Source: Cyanodermella asteris (Eukaryota; Ascomycota; Lecanoromycetes; Ostropales; Stictidaceae). Taken from it: DNA of 64,000 nucleotides. This document shows, piece by piece, positions 43,209-52,230 of this stretch. The number at the start of each line of letters is the position of its first letter. Within the stretch, counting starts at the first letter, position 1. The position numbers and the translations under genes were made by a program. The DNA lies in NCBI GenBank assembly GCA_900618795.1, contig UYJD01000010.1, forward strand, positions 1,090,068 through 1,154,067, written 5' to 3'. Under the pieces are notes generated by a model, which ran no database searches, was not told where the DNA came from, and worked only from the letters and a program-made list of their open reading frames with translations.

Positions 43209-44354
43209 ATGCCCCCTTCGTTACTACCAAAATCGGCGGAAGCGCATGCGCCAAGGGCGTCGCCCACCATCGTCCTGGGAAAGAAGCCAGAGCCTTGGTT
43301 GACACAGACACTGAAGAGGACGAACCGAGTAAAACGACCCCTCAACAGTGTCGCGCAACACCACAGATGTCTCACCGAGACTTTGTCGGCACCCACAGCC
43401 ATCTGGACCCTATGCTCGCTCCTACTACCAAAGGCTCCCGACTCAGAGTTGAACAAGGATGAAAATCCTTTGGTGGAGGCTTTGACAAACTACCAGTGGA
43501 TACACGTCGAGGCTTACGTCGTACACGTCGACATGGTATCACAGAACGAGGTGGCTTTCAAGGTCACATCGGACTCGATCGAATCTCTGATCGAATACCA
43601 CAAAGACATCTACAGTGTCGACGAGAGCGCTGCCCACCACCACTGGAATGAGAAGGAGGTTCAGTTGAAGAAGTTGCAGGAGGACTTTGCCCAGGCCATC
43701 AACAAGTTCGTTTTCCGAACACAGGCGAATGCGCTCGAAGGCCTGGAAGAGGACGGCGGTGGAGAGCTTCTGGTAGGCGCTGCAGAGGATGTGAAGACCA
43801 AGATTCTTGGCATGTTTCTTCCTCTAATGCCGCCTCCACCACCTGCCCCTGCTGTCGTCCGTCCCGCGCCCATCTTGCCCAGTTCAACTGGTCCGGAGAC
43901 CTGGTGGCCGTCGTCGCTTGCTTCGCATCACCAGCAGCAGCAGCAGCAGCAACAACAACAACAGCACCAACAGCAGCAAGCCTCCCAGGACCACTGGCGA
44001 GCGGTGTCTAACAGCCCGAGTCCTTCACAGACGTACCCTTCCAACTGGTCGTTACCCATGAGTGAACCACAGTCAATATCGCCAACCTTGTCGGCCGAGT
44101 ACTCTCCACCGTATAGCCCTCAGGAAGTCTACACTCCCACAGAGTGCTATACATCACCAGAGTACTTTCCAGCATCGTTAGCGACATGTGAGTCATACTC
44201 GATGCCACTGCAGTTCCCAAGCATGCTTGCTGGACAGTGTGGCGTCACCTCCCTCGGCGGCTATGATCAGTTCGCAAACGGCATGGGTAACATGGGAGGC
44301 GACTTTGGCTATGCCAACTTCATGCAACCCATGATCTATGCCTCTCCGATCTGA
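43209..44354 (+). CDS. Gln/Pro/Ser-rich protein of unknown function
   Basis: 381 aa from ATG 43209 to TGA 44354. No family is recognised. The middle (about residues 85-180) looks folded and helical: NYQWIHVEAYVVHVDMVSQN, SDSIESLIEYHKDIY, then WNEKEVQLKKLQEDFAQAIN. Next come a proline run (MPPPPPAPAV), a polyglutamine tract, and a Ser/Tyr/Pro-rich tail with repeated YxxPE-like units (YSPPYSPQEVYTPTECYTSP) ending in a Gly/Asn/Met segment. The composition fits a transcriptional co-regulator or RNA-binding condensate protein, but this is inference. The first 80 residues are doubtful: a second frame (43367 onwards, MSHRDFVGTHSHLDPM) is also open and protein-like, so an unseen intron or frame change may place the true N-terminus elsewhere. 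Confidence 0.7.
   Translation: MPPSLLPKSAEAHAPRASPTIVLGKKPEPWLTQTLKRTNRVKRPLNSVAQHHRCLTETLSAPTAIWTLCSLLLPKAPDSELNKDENPLVEALTNYQWIHVEAYVVHVDMVSQNEVAFKVTSDSIESLIEYHKDIYSVDESAAHHHWNEKEVQLKKLQEDFAQAINKFVFRTQANALEGLEEDGGGELLVGAAEDVKTKILGMFLPLMPPPPPAPAVVRPAPILPSSTGPETWWPSSLASHHQQQQQQQQQQQHQQQQASQDHWRAVSNSPSPSQTYPSNWSLPMSEPQSISPTLSAEYSPPYSPQEVYTPTECYTSPEYFPASLATCESYSMPLQFPSMLAGQCGVTSLGGYDQFANGMGNMGGDFGYANFMQPMIYASPI
43932..43978 (+). repeat. CAG/CAA triplet tract (polyglutamine)
   Basis: A run of CAG then CAA codons interrupted by one CAC encodes Q11-H-Q4. It is a likely length-variable microsatellite within the coding sequence. Confidence 0.9.
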
Positions 44355-45780
44355 CTAGCTCGCCGGGGTGGGTCATCACGTGGCAAACCCCTCAAGCGTC
44401 TCACTCATGATCGTCCGAAAGCCATCTCCTCGGCACGAAGGAACGACCTCACTTCTCATCCTCGACATCACGCCTCCGAACTGAAGCCATCATGAATCAT
44501 GCGACATGGATCAAGGAACAACACCCACCATCACTACTCATCATTTCCAACTTTTGTCATTTTTCCTTTTTGCGTATGCTTAGCGAGCGTTGTTTTTTTG
44601 TGGCATTTTCCGGTCTTTACTACATGGGTTTATTTCCAACTACCTACCGCCACACGCGATCGCAGGGAGGTTTCGTGACCAACTACAACACAGATTATAA
44701 GATCAACGGCCCCACGGCCATATTCTGTTTCGATAATTCGCGGATTTTTGGAATTTCAACCAACAACAACTCGACGAAAAAATTGGTGCACACCAGACTG
44801 TGCAGCATTGATGCTGGCGGATTTGACCCTGGCTGACGAGTTCTGACCCCCTCTCCCCGCTACGGAGAGTCAACGATCCTGGCAAGTCCAGGCGTCGCTC
44901 CGAGGGATAGATAGACCAGGGGAACAAGGACAATCGCGGTCAGACCTTCTGCACATCAGCTGCCAGCCAACACCAATGTCATTTGCCATTTTTGGTTTTG
45001 AGAACCAACTGGCGTCTCTGGAAGACGGTGGCCGACTCGTCCAAACGCGCACTCGTTCGTTACGGTCTATGATTGGACGAATGAGGACTCTACACGGACA
45101 CGATTCTTATCGACACACACTAAACCGGCCTTGAAAGGATCGAAAGGGGAAGAGCGACAACAACAGCGGTACTTGGCTTGGAGAGGCTTCGATGGGTGAT
45201 TCTGCCCGTGGTAGAGTGATCGTCTTAGCAGTGCAACGACGAATCCCAGCTGTGCTGAGTTTTGTCGTTGGTCACCTCCGGCGGGGACCGTTCGCATGGC
45301 GTCGCAGGACTTCTGAGGAGGTTAATCAAAGCTGGTTTACAAATGATAATGAAACGGGACGTGAATTGAGCAGAGCGCACAAGTGGGGCATGTCATTCCC
45401 CCCATCCGGCAACTGGTTTGCTCGGAAACCTCGCGGATCTCGACTGCTGAGCAGCGAGCAGAGGTGAAGATGGAATGCGAGGAGTACCCTCTGGCAGGCA
45501 GCGAGTTGAGCTTGCTCCGTACATAGCCCATCAAGGCATCTTGAGTGTCTGAACTGAATTCAATTGACATTGAAGTCAAACATGTGTTGACCTCGTGATT
45601 GCGTCATATGCTCGTGACGACTTTTCGACTTCGGATTTGCAGTAACTATGTGTATTAATGCGTATAAGACCATAGCTTATCACCGACATTGGTTTGAGAA
45701 TGAACAGTCAGGTCAGCTAACGTCCGGATTTGGCAGCATGCCAACTCAATCGGCGGAGTCCTCCCCGACTGAAAGCAGCA
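44355..45780. other. Intergenic stretch, 1.4 kb
   Basis: 3' side of the Gln-rich gene and promoter of the next. A plus-strand frame at 44492-44836 is AT-richer than genes nearby and has no domain, so it is probably UTR. Confidence 0.5.
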
Positions 45781-46944
45781 ATGATGTCAAAGACTTTCAA
45801 GCTCAGAGTCTTGCGGTCATTCATACCAGATTGTGTCCCTCACATTCAAAACTGCTCGTCTTGTCTCTCCTTTCCTATCTCAATTAATATACCCAATTGC
45901 CGACTCTTCTGCGTTTCAACTCGACCAATAAACCTGCTCGCCGCCACCATAGCTTCCAAAAGAGCACCATCCCTCCTCCGCCGCCTCCAGGGTCTCACAC
46001 CCCAACTGACACCCATTTCTCGACCCCTCAGCAGCACCAGCAAAATGTCTGCCACAACGTCACAGCTAACCACACCCCCGGCCCCGTGGAAAGCGCAATT
46101 CCTCGACCACGTAAACAACCACATGCCCTCCCCCGAATTCGTCCTCGCAACCCTGGCGCCCGTGCCGGACACGTCCCTCGTCTCCGCGGCCAACACCGGT
46201 CCCGGCCCACACGGCCACGATGCTCCCGTCCCCTACCTGCCCCGTGCGAGATACTGTATCTTCCGCGGCATGTGGGCGGAGTTGCCGGAGAACAAACACA
46301 ACGATGCGCCGAGAAACGAGAGGGTTTACGAAAGTGACCTGCCGACTTTCACGACCGACGTGCGGATGCAGAAGGTGGGAGAATTGTTTGCGAGCTCCGA
46401 GGGAAAGGCCACGAAAGAGGAGCAGGTACAGGGGTCCGGAGGCGGCGGGCCGGTGGAGGCGGTGTGGTGGGTCAAGGGCAAGGAGAACGACATCATGGTC
46501 CAATGGCGGATCAGAGGGCGCGCGTATGTCGTGGATAGGGACATTGAAGACGAGTCCGGGACGAGCGGGACGAGGACGGTCAAGAGCGCCGTCGGCGAAC
46601 GCATGAGGGTCGTGAGTGGTATGGAAGGGAAGACGGAGGGTTGGAGTTGGGGGAGGGAGTTGACGGGGCATTTTGGGAATTGTAGCCCGGGGATGAGGGG
46701 CACGTGGAAGAATCCTCCGCCGGGGACGAAAAAGGGGCAGGCAGCTGAGGAGCATAAACTGGGACAGAAGGTGGAAAGTTTGGATGACGAGATTGCGAGG
46801 AAGAATTTTAGGGTTGTGGTCATTCGGCCGGATGAGGTCGAGTCGACGGATTTGAGTGATCCGGAGAAGGCGCATAGGAAGTTGTACAAGTTTGTGACGG
46901 AGGGCGGAGAGGGAAAGTGGACGGAGGAGACGCTGTGGCCGTAA
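45781..46944 (+). CDS. Alr4036-family PNPOx-like FMN-binding protein
   Basis: Predicted flavin (FMN) split-barrel protein of the pyridoxamine-5'-phosphate oxidase superfamily, Alr4036 type. Two starts are possible. ATG 45781 gives 387 aa with a basic, Ser/Arg-rich leader (ASKRAPSLLRRLQ, ISRPLSSTSK) that looks like a mitochondrial presequence. ATG 46045 (MSATTSQLTTPPAPWKAQFL) gives 299 aa and matches where the family domain begins. Conserved blocks are YLPRARYCIFRGMWAELPEN, YESDLPTFTTDVRMQKV, GPVEAVWWVKG, WRIRGRAYVV, WSWGRELTGHFGNCSPGMRG and FRVVVIRPDEVESTDLSD. Whether it really oxidises pyridoxamine phosphate is unproven; many such fungal proteins lack assigned activity. It lies tail to tail with the monooxygenase, 80 bp between stops. 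Confidence 0.9.
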   Translation: MMSKTFKLRVLRSFIPDCVPHIQNCSSCLSFPISINIPNCRLFCVSTRPINLLAATIASKRAPSLLRRLQGLTPQLTPISRPLSSTSKMSATTSQLTTPPAPWKAQFLDHVNNHMPSPEFVLATLAPVPDTSLVSAANTGPGPHGHDAPVPYLPRARYCIFRGMWAELPENKHNDAPRNERVYESDLPTFTTDVRMQKVGELFASSEGKATKEEQVQGSGGGGPVEAVWWVKGKENDIMVQWRIRGRAYVVDRDIEDESGTSGTRTVKSAVGERMRVVSGMEGKTEGWSWGRELTGHFGNCSPGMRGTWKNPPPGTKKGQAAEEHKLGQKVESLDDEIARKNFRVVVIRPDEVESTDLSDPEKAHRKLYKFVTEGGEGKWTEETLWP

Positions 46945-47024
46945 ATTCGGTTTGTGCCGGACGAGATCATAGAAGCCAACGGTATATACACAGTGTTTGA
47001 ATGCCCTAAATCTCGATTGAATCT

Positions 47025-48521
47025 TTAGTTCTTATCTTCCACCGGCACTGGACCTTTGTGGAAGACCATCCCAGTGAACAGATCGTTCCGTTTCCACGCC
47101 CACCAATCCCTCATATAGTCATTCTTCATCGACCACGGCGCTGCAATGGAAGCTTTCGGATAAGTCACATCCCCACTCTGCAGATATGTCGAAGTCATAT
47201 TCCACAGAGGCCTTACTGTCATCGTGACCTCGTCCTCAGCTGGTATCGTGGGCGTGAAGCTGGTCATACCTCGATTAATCGCATTCTTTATCGTCGTGAT
47301 GAAGATCTGAGTCGCCAATTCCGCTCCAAGCGTCCACGAATTATTGAAATATCCGATGACGAGCATGGCATTGGGGACGCCCTGGAGCATTGCTCCTCGC
47401 CACATAAAGCGATCGCCCACATTAATCGGCTCACCTCCATCCACCGTCAGCTTCGCGCCGCCCAGCATTTGAAGCTTCAAGCCCGTTGCCGTAACCAAGA
47501 CATCTGCCTCGATTCTCTCTCCCGAGTCCATGACCACAGCGTCAGCTTCCACGGTCCTGATGGCGCCCGTCCTGACATCCGCTTTGCCCGAGCGCAACGA
47601 CTCGTAGAAATCGCCGTCAGGGCAGACGCACAGCCTCTGATCCCATACTTTGTATTTCGGCTTGAAATGCGGATCCCACGAGATGTTCTCGGGCAACTGT
47701 GCTTTTGCACCTTTCAAAAAGAACTCTCTTGCCTTTTCGGGATACCACTGCGTGAAGAGGAAGAATGCGTGAGCTAGAAACTCGTATTTCCAGCGAAGGA
47801 GAAAACTTGCCCACGTCCTCGGAAGCCAGGCTCGGATCGCGTTATCTGTGGGACTGTTCGTCACTAACGAATGCACGTACGACGGACTCCGCTGGATCAT
47901 GATGACTTTCGATGCCTTCTTCGCCACCGCCGGGACGATCATTATGGCCGTAGCGCCGGAGCCGATTACTGCCATTCGTTTCCCACTGTAATCGAAATCT
48001 TCGGGCCAATTCTGCGGATACAGCACCGGTCCGTTGAATTTCTCCAAACCTGGAATGCTCGTCTTGCGCGGCTCCTTGTAATCGAAGAACCCCGTCGACG
48101 CAACCAGGAACCGGCACCTCACCGTCCGCCCCTCACCGGAATTGACGTGCCTCACACTCACCCTCCACCCCTGCTCCTCGCCCCGCCAATCCATCTCCAA
48201 CACTTCCCAACCAAATCTGACTTTCTTGTCTATCCTGTACTTCTTCGCCGCACTCCGTACGTAATTTACGATACTCTCTGCGTCTGCGATTGGACTGTTG
48301 GTCTCCCAGGGCTCCCACGCGAAGCCAAAGGTGTAGAGGTCGGAGTCTGAGCGGATTCCGGGGTATTTGAAGAAGGACCAGGTTCCGCCGATGTCGTCGC
48401 GGCGCTCGAGGATCGTGTAGGTCAGGTGTGGGAGCTGTGTTTGGAAGCGGTAGCCGGCGTTTATGCCAGAGATGCCGGCGCCAATTACGAGGATGTCGTA
48501 GGACGGGTGAAGCTCCGACAT
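47025..48521 (-). CDS. FAD-dependent monooxygenase, Baeyer-Villiger-like
   Basis: 498-aa NADPH/FAD flavin monooxygenase, single exon. Start is ATG 48521 (MSELHPSYDILVIG); the frame upstream lacks a better ATG. FAD-binding Rossmann motif is GAGISG (residues 14-19), with ERRDDIGGTW following; the NADPH Rossmann motif is GSGATA (187-192). The BVMO fingerprint FxGxxxHxxxWP is present as FNGPVLYPQNWP (172-position His replaced by Tyr168), directly before EDFDYSGKRMAVIG. A C-terminal ATGLKLQ block (family ATG motif) and the aromatic C-terminus (WSMKNDYMRDWWAWKRND) also fit. The substrate is unknown; fungal relatives act on ketones, steroids and metabolite intermediates. The His-to-Tyr change raises the question whether it still does Baeyer-Villiger chemistry. 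Confidence 0.92.
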   Translation of the reverse strand: MSELHPSYDILVIGAGISGINAGYRFQTQLPHLTYTILERRDDIGGTWSFFKYPGIRSDSDLYTFGFAWEPWETNSPIADAESIVNYVRSAAKKYRIDKKVRFGWEVLEMDWRGEEQGWRVSVRHVNSGEGRTVRCRFLVASTGFFDYKEPRKTSIPGLEKFNGPVLYPQNWPEDFDYSGKRMAVIGSGATAIMIVPAVAKKASKVIMIQRSPSYVHSLVTNSPTDNAIRAWLPRTWASFLLRWKYEFLAHAFFLFTQWYPEKAREFFLKGAKAQLPENISWDPHFKPKYKVWDQRLCVCPDGDFYESLRSGKADVRTGAIRTVEADAVVMDSGERIEADVLVTATGLKLQMLGGAKLTVDGGEPINVGDRFMWRGAMLQGVPNAMLVIGYFNNSWTLGAELATQIFITTIKNAINRGMTSFTPTIPAEDEVTMTVRPLWNMTSTYLQSGDVTYPKASIAAPWSMKNDYMRDWWAWKRNDLFTGMVFHKGPVPVEDKN

Positions 48522-49293
48522 GTCGATATATGGGAAGGGGGGGAGGAGAGAGAGAGAGAGAGAATTGCACAAAGCTTTAGAAAAGAGTAGGAACAAGATG
48601 AATGGGAGGGAAAGAAAATAGATTGGAAATGGAGATAGGTCGAGATGCTCTTGCTATCTTGTCAAGGTAGATCGCGTGAAGAAGTAGAGTTCAGCAGTAT
48701 TCGAGAGCTGCTTGGAGCAATGCGGCACAGCATATTGCCTTGTTTGGCCAAGGGTCGAAACAGTCCTCACAATTGAACGATGAACGAAGCTTTCTGCTAC
48801 GCGATGTGGGGGAGATCGTCATGGCGTTGCACAATATTCCCGATTTGGCGGACGCGGAATCCTGCACACCCGGGCACAAATTGCTGTATACATACTACCG
48901 AGCATTGTTGGACCTCTTTGTTGCTCGAGTGATGTTTTTGCAGGCTATGGTGCGCCATTTGAGATCTCGGCATCTTTGCGACACTGTGATTTGTGGCGAG
49001 CTGTATGGAGCGCGAGCTGATATGTTCTCCGTCTGTAGCCACGCCTGAGCAGGCATATCACGCTTTTGATATTGGACTCTAGATGTCTGAATCAAACTAA
49101 CTTTGTTGTCATCGTCGCAGAACGCTGAGATGACATTTCTTGGTATATGCTATGGCCTCAAGGACGAAGTAAGCTCACTCAGAGGTCAAGGCCGCTGGTG
49201 ACGGCTCGCTGTTGTGTTTCACGGCTACGCAAGCTCAACAGATCACGCATCTTCCTCGAGAATCCCCAAAGGACGCGCAACTTCATGAATTGC
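48522..49293. other. Gap between monooxygenase and small secreted protein
   Basis: About 770 bp: promoter of the monooxygenase and 3' DNA of the next minus-strand gene. It contains a GA dinucleotide tract near 48544 and no supported gene. Confidence 0.5.
48544..48563 (+). repeat. GA dinucleotide microsatellite
   Basis: About ten GA units lie just upstream of the monooxygenase start, i.e. a CT tract on its coding strand. Such pyrimidine tracts are common in fungal leaders. Confidence 0.8.
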
Positions 49294-49578
49294 TTAGCAA
49301 ACCTGGCGGCCGTCGAGGTCACGCTTATTGCAACCTCGGATACACTGAGCGCCACCAGCAATGTTGATGGTCTCCTCACACGTGCTGTCGATGCACTCCA
49401 CCTTGGTTCCGTCACAGTACACCTGGTATGTGGTTAGTTGGAAAGAGAACAACCCTCTCAAAGCTGAAGAGGCACTTACAAGGGCATTTCCTTGGCAGTG
49501 ATAGAAACAGGGGAACTCCTGGGGCAAGGCCAGAGCCATGACGGCCCAGGAGATGAGGATGAAAGCCTTGGCTAGCAT
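49294..49578 (-). CDS. Small secreted eight-cysteine protein (effector candidate)
   Basis: 75-aa secreted protein. Exons 49578-49480 and 49422-49294 are separated by a 57-nt intron (GTAAGT, CTAAC branch site, ACCAG). Signal peptide is likely residues 1-18 (MLAKAFILISWAVMALAL). The mature part has eight cysteines at 24, 28, 36, 43, 48, 60, 64 and 75, the last being the final residue, so four disulfides are possible. No known domain is recognised. Size, signal peptide and cysteine content fit apoplastic effectors or antimicrobial peptides of plant-associated fungi, by inference only. The intron is a multiple of three and free of stops, so retaining it would give a 94-aa protein with a 19-residue cysteine-free insert. 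Confidence 0.8.
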   Translation of the reverse strand: MLAKAFILISWAVMALALPQEFPCFYHCQGNALVSASSALRGLFSFQLTTYQVYCDGTKVECIDSTCEETINIAGGAQCIRGCNKRDLDGRQVC

Positions 49579-49694
49579 CTTCGCGTATTGGGGGTAGTTC
49601 GGATGAGCTGCGTGACAAAAGGCTGAATGGCCGAGGGGATTTGCTTGTTGTGAGACTGCTGCTGGGTAGAAAGCTACAGAGAGGTACGGGAAGC

Positions 49695-49702
49695 TATATA
49701 TA
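49695..49702 (-). promoter_or_regulatory. TATA box candidate of the eight-cysteine protein gene
   Basis: TATATATA about 117 bp upstream of the ATG at 49578, in an otherwise balanced sequence. Distance and context fit a core promoter of an inducible fungal gene. Confidence 0.5.
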
Positions 49703-52230
49703 CGTGTGCAGTCAATAGTGAAGCAGTCGTATTGGTAGCTCACAGTATGACGGCACTGGATCGGAACGAGAGAAATGTCAGATTGTATGGCATGGCATGT
49801 TCCTGCTTGAAGATCTTCAGGGAATGAGACCTTCAAAACTCGGTATTCAGCCTGAGACTGCTGAATTCCGTGCGCTCCACGTGGGAAGGTCGGAAAGAGG
49901 CTCTCGAAAGGCGCTCCATGGTTCGTCGGTTCGCGAGAAGGCACGGTAATTCCAAAATCCGGATTCTGGCCAGCGTCATGGATGCAACTTCGTTTCTTAT
50001 GGCCGTTTTTGATTGCACCGTTCGCTTGCGGCTCTCTGAAGAACTCCGGTTACGCCGCAATGCCCGTGTTTTGGGTGGAATCCTGGCATCCTGCAACCAG
50101 GTGGTGGTGCGGCGTAGTCTGTAAAGACCTTCTTGCTTTGGCCACGAGATCATCTCATCATCAGCAGGCTAGGTAGCTCACCTCTGAATATCATCCTTCG
50201 TCCGTGGGCACCAACGGATCGAAATCACTACCTTCCTAGATGCGAGAAGTCAAGGGCGCGCCATTCGGTCAGACTTCCCATGGCAACAGCTGAGTCTATA
50301 ATGAAGTCAACGCTGATCCGCTGGTTGGCCCACATGAAGCTCAGCGTAAGCTCTACAGCGCTTCGCAGTGCGCGATGTATCAGGTGGAGCTGCCATGGCA
50401 TTCATCAGACATGACACCGTCGGTCAAGACTTCGTATTCGAGAGGCTTATCCATACGGCAGAGTCGTCCATCGCAGGTGCGGTCCCACAAGAATGGATCG
50501 AGTCTGCTGGATGGCGAGACGTCTCGAGGCCTCATCCAAACGAATTGTGGAGCACTTTTATTGGTGACCGGGACAGAACAGGTCGCCTGTGGAGTCGTTG
50601 GACGGAAGAGCTTTTCGTTACCTCTGCCAGAGAAGAGTGACCTTCGCAGATTTGATTCCTCGATACGTTTTGAAAGGGCTCCCACCCACAGCTGCAGTGA
50701 ATTTCGTCGAGCGCATGGAGACTTCTGACAAAATATGCGTTTTGCATGAATGTAGTGTTCCGGGGAAGAAAGGAGCTGCGGACAGCGAGGTGAGATCGCT
50801 GAAGTTTCAGAGGTGAGCCTTTACTTGCACTGACTGGCGTCGTTTTGTGGATTATACTAGGTTCAAGTGCTTGGAAGGTTTTATTCTCTGCCACCTCTCT
50901 TAATGGGTTCACGCTCGGACCTGTATAGGTACTACTAAATTTGCCAGCTTGTCGTTGTTCCAGCCATCATGAGCCCAGATGTAACCAAGGGGGAAGACGT
51001 ATGGGCAATGATGCATGTTGACAGTGCCGTGCCGCAGAAATTCCCAGCAAGCACTGATATTGTTGCTCTCGCGACTAGCTACATGTGTACTCACACAAGT
51101 GCTGTAAATGACAATTGAAACGCACATCTGTTGCCTCCGCTGCATAATTTCAAATAATCTACGTTTGAATTGACTAATCGGGTTCGGGTCAAGCACACGG
51201 CCGAAGAGCCTTTGATGATAGCCGAACAGAGACAATAGATCTTCACTTCAGTGTGGCAGATGTGAAGACCCTAATCATCTGGTTAGACTAATAAAGCAGA
51301 GCCCTACAACGTCGCCACCGAGGTATACTTTCCTGAGGGAGGTGTACAAGCTTTCTGTCTGCATAAACAGCAACCATGATCTAGCTCAGGGCCTTGAGCA
51401 ATTATGCAGAAGCACTTTTCGAAGCCCACCAAGATTGTAGGCCAGGTTGCGGGGTGTGGGGAACATCGCGGTGCTGGAGCTAAGAGCTGACATTTGGTCG
51501 CCTGCAATTCGACGACGCCAGCCGAAAGCTCTTATCAGCGGTCCTTATCAAATGGTGTGAGTGCCATCCCGCAGTTTGCACCGCGTTAGCAGATGACTCG
51601 CTCCAAACACTCGACATGACAGTCCCAATCGTCTTCACAAGATAGTCTCTGCACAACCAAGTCGGCCGTAAGAAGACATTAGTGCCCGATCTTAGATGAA
51701 AATGATAGCTAACAGCGATAAACATGGACGACGAGCGACACAGAGGTTAGCTTTGAGTTTGATAAATCGGACGCCTGATTATGTGATGGCCGAATAAACT
51801 CTGGGCCGCCCCTCGGAAGGTTTGTCCTGCTGGTTCTCGCCGCCGTCGCCGCAGTATGCCATGAATTGCCATTGGCGGCGGCCACACCCTCCATGCGATA
51901 CCTACGCCGCCAGATAGTCCCGGCCTTACACTTCTTCAAATACTTATTCTGACATCTTCGAGCGCAGGGCTGAATCCCATCCATCCGAACTCCAACTCCC
52001 CCACGCCGCCGACCGAACCTCGCGCCGCCCGCATCTCGAAGTCGTCCTGCCGTCCCATAGATCATATCTGAAGCCTCCGCACTTCTAGAGGTGCATCCAG
52101 TCTGATGCTGTTCCCGTCCGATTAGTGCCGTCCTTGTGACCGCAACCCACTCCCAGCCAAATCGCACAATAGACGATAGCAGCCAGGCAGCACAAGGCCG
52201 CCCGCGGTCCGCCGCAGCGACTCGCTCGTC
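49703..52230. other. Intergenic stretch, 2.5 kb
   Basis: No complete gene is seen. At 50389-50640 (plus) a frame reads protein-like (PQEWIESAGWRDVSRPHP, ELWSTFIGDRDRTGRLWSRW) and an adjacent frame at 50589-50816 continues in similar style (FVERMETSDKICVLHE). This may be a decayed gene, but no family can be named. The last 700 bp are the promoter of nirA. Confidence 0.4.
51545..52179. promoter_or_regulatory. Cluster of GATA-factor (HGATAR) sites upstream of nirA
   Basis: HGATAR matches are at 51545-51550 (minus), 51640-51645, 51703-51708, 51716-51721, 51760-51765 and 52174-52179. About two are expected by chance in this length on both strands. Nitrogen GATA activators (AreA/NIT2) bind this motif, so the cluster fits nitrogen control of nirA. 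Binding is not shown. Confidence 0.35.

Noticed and set aside
45241-45262. Resemblance to the 3' part of fungal 5S rRNA (GAATCCCAGCTGT)
   Set aside because: Only about 13 nt match; the rest of the 5S sequence, including its conserved 5' half, is absent upstream.
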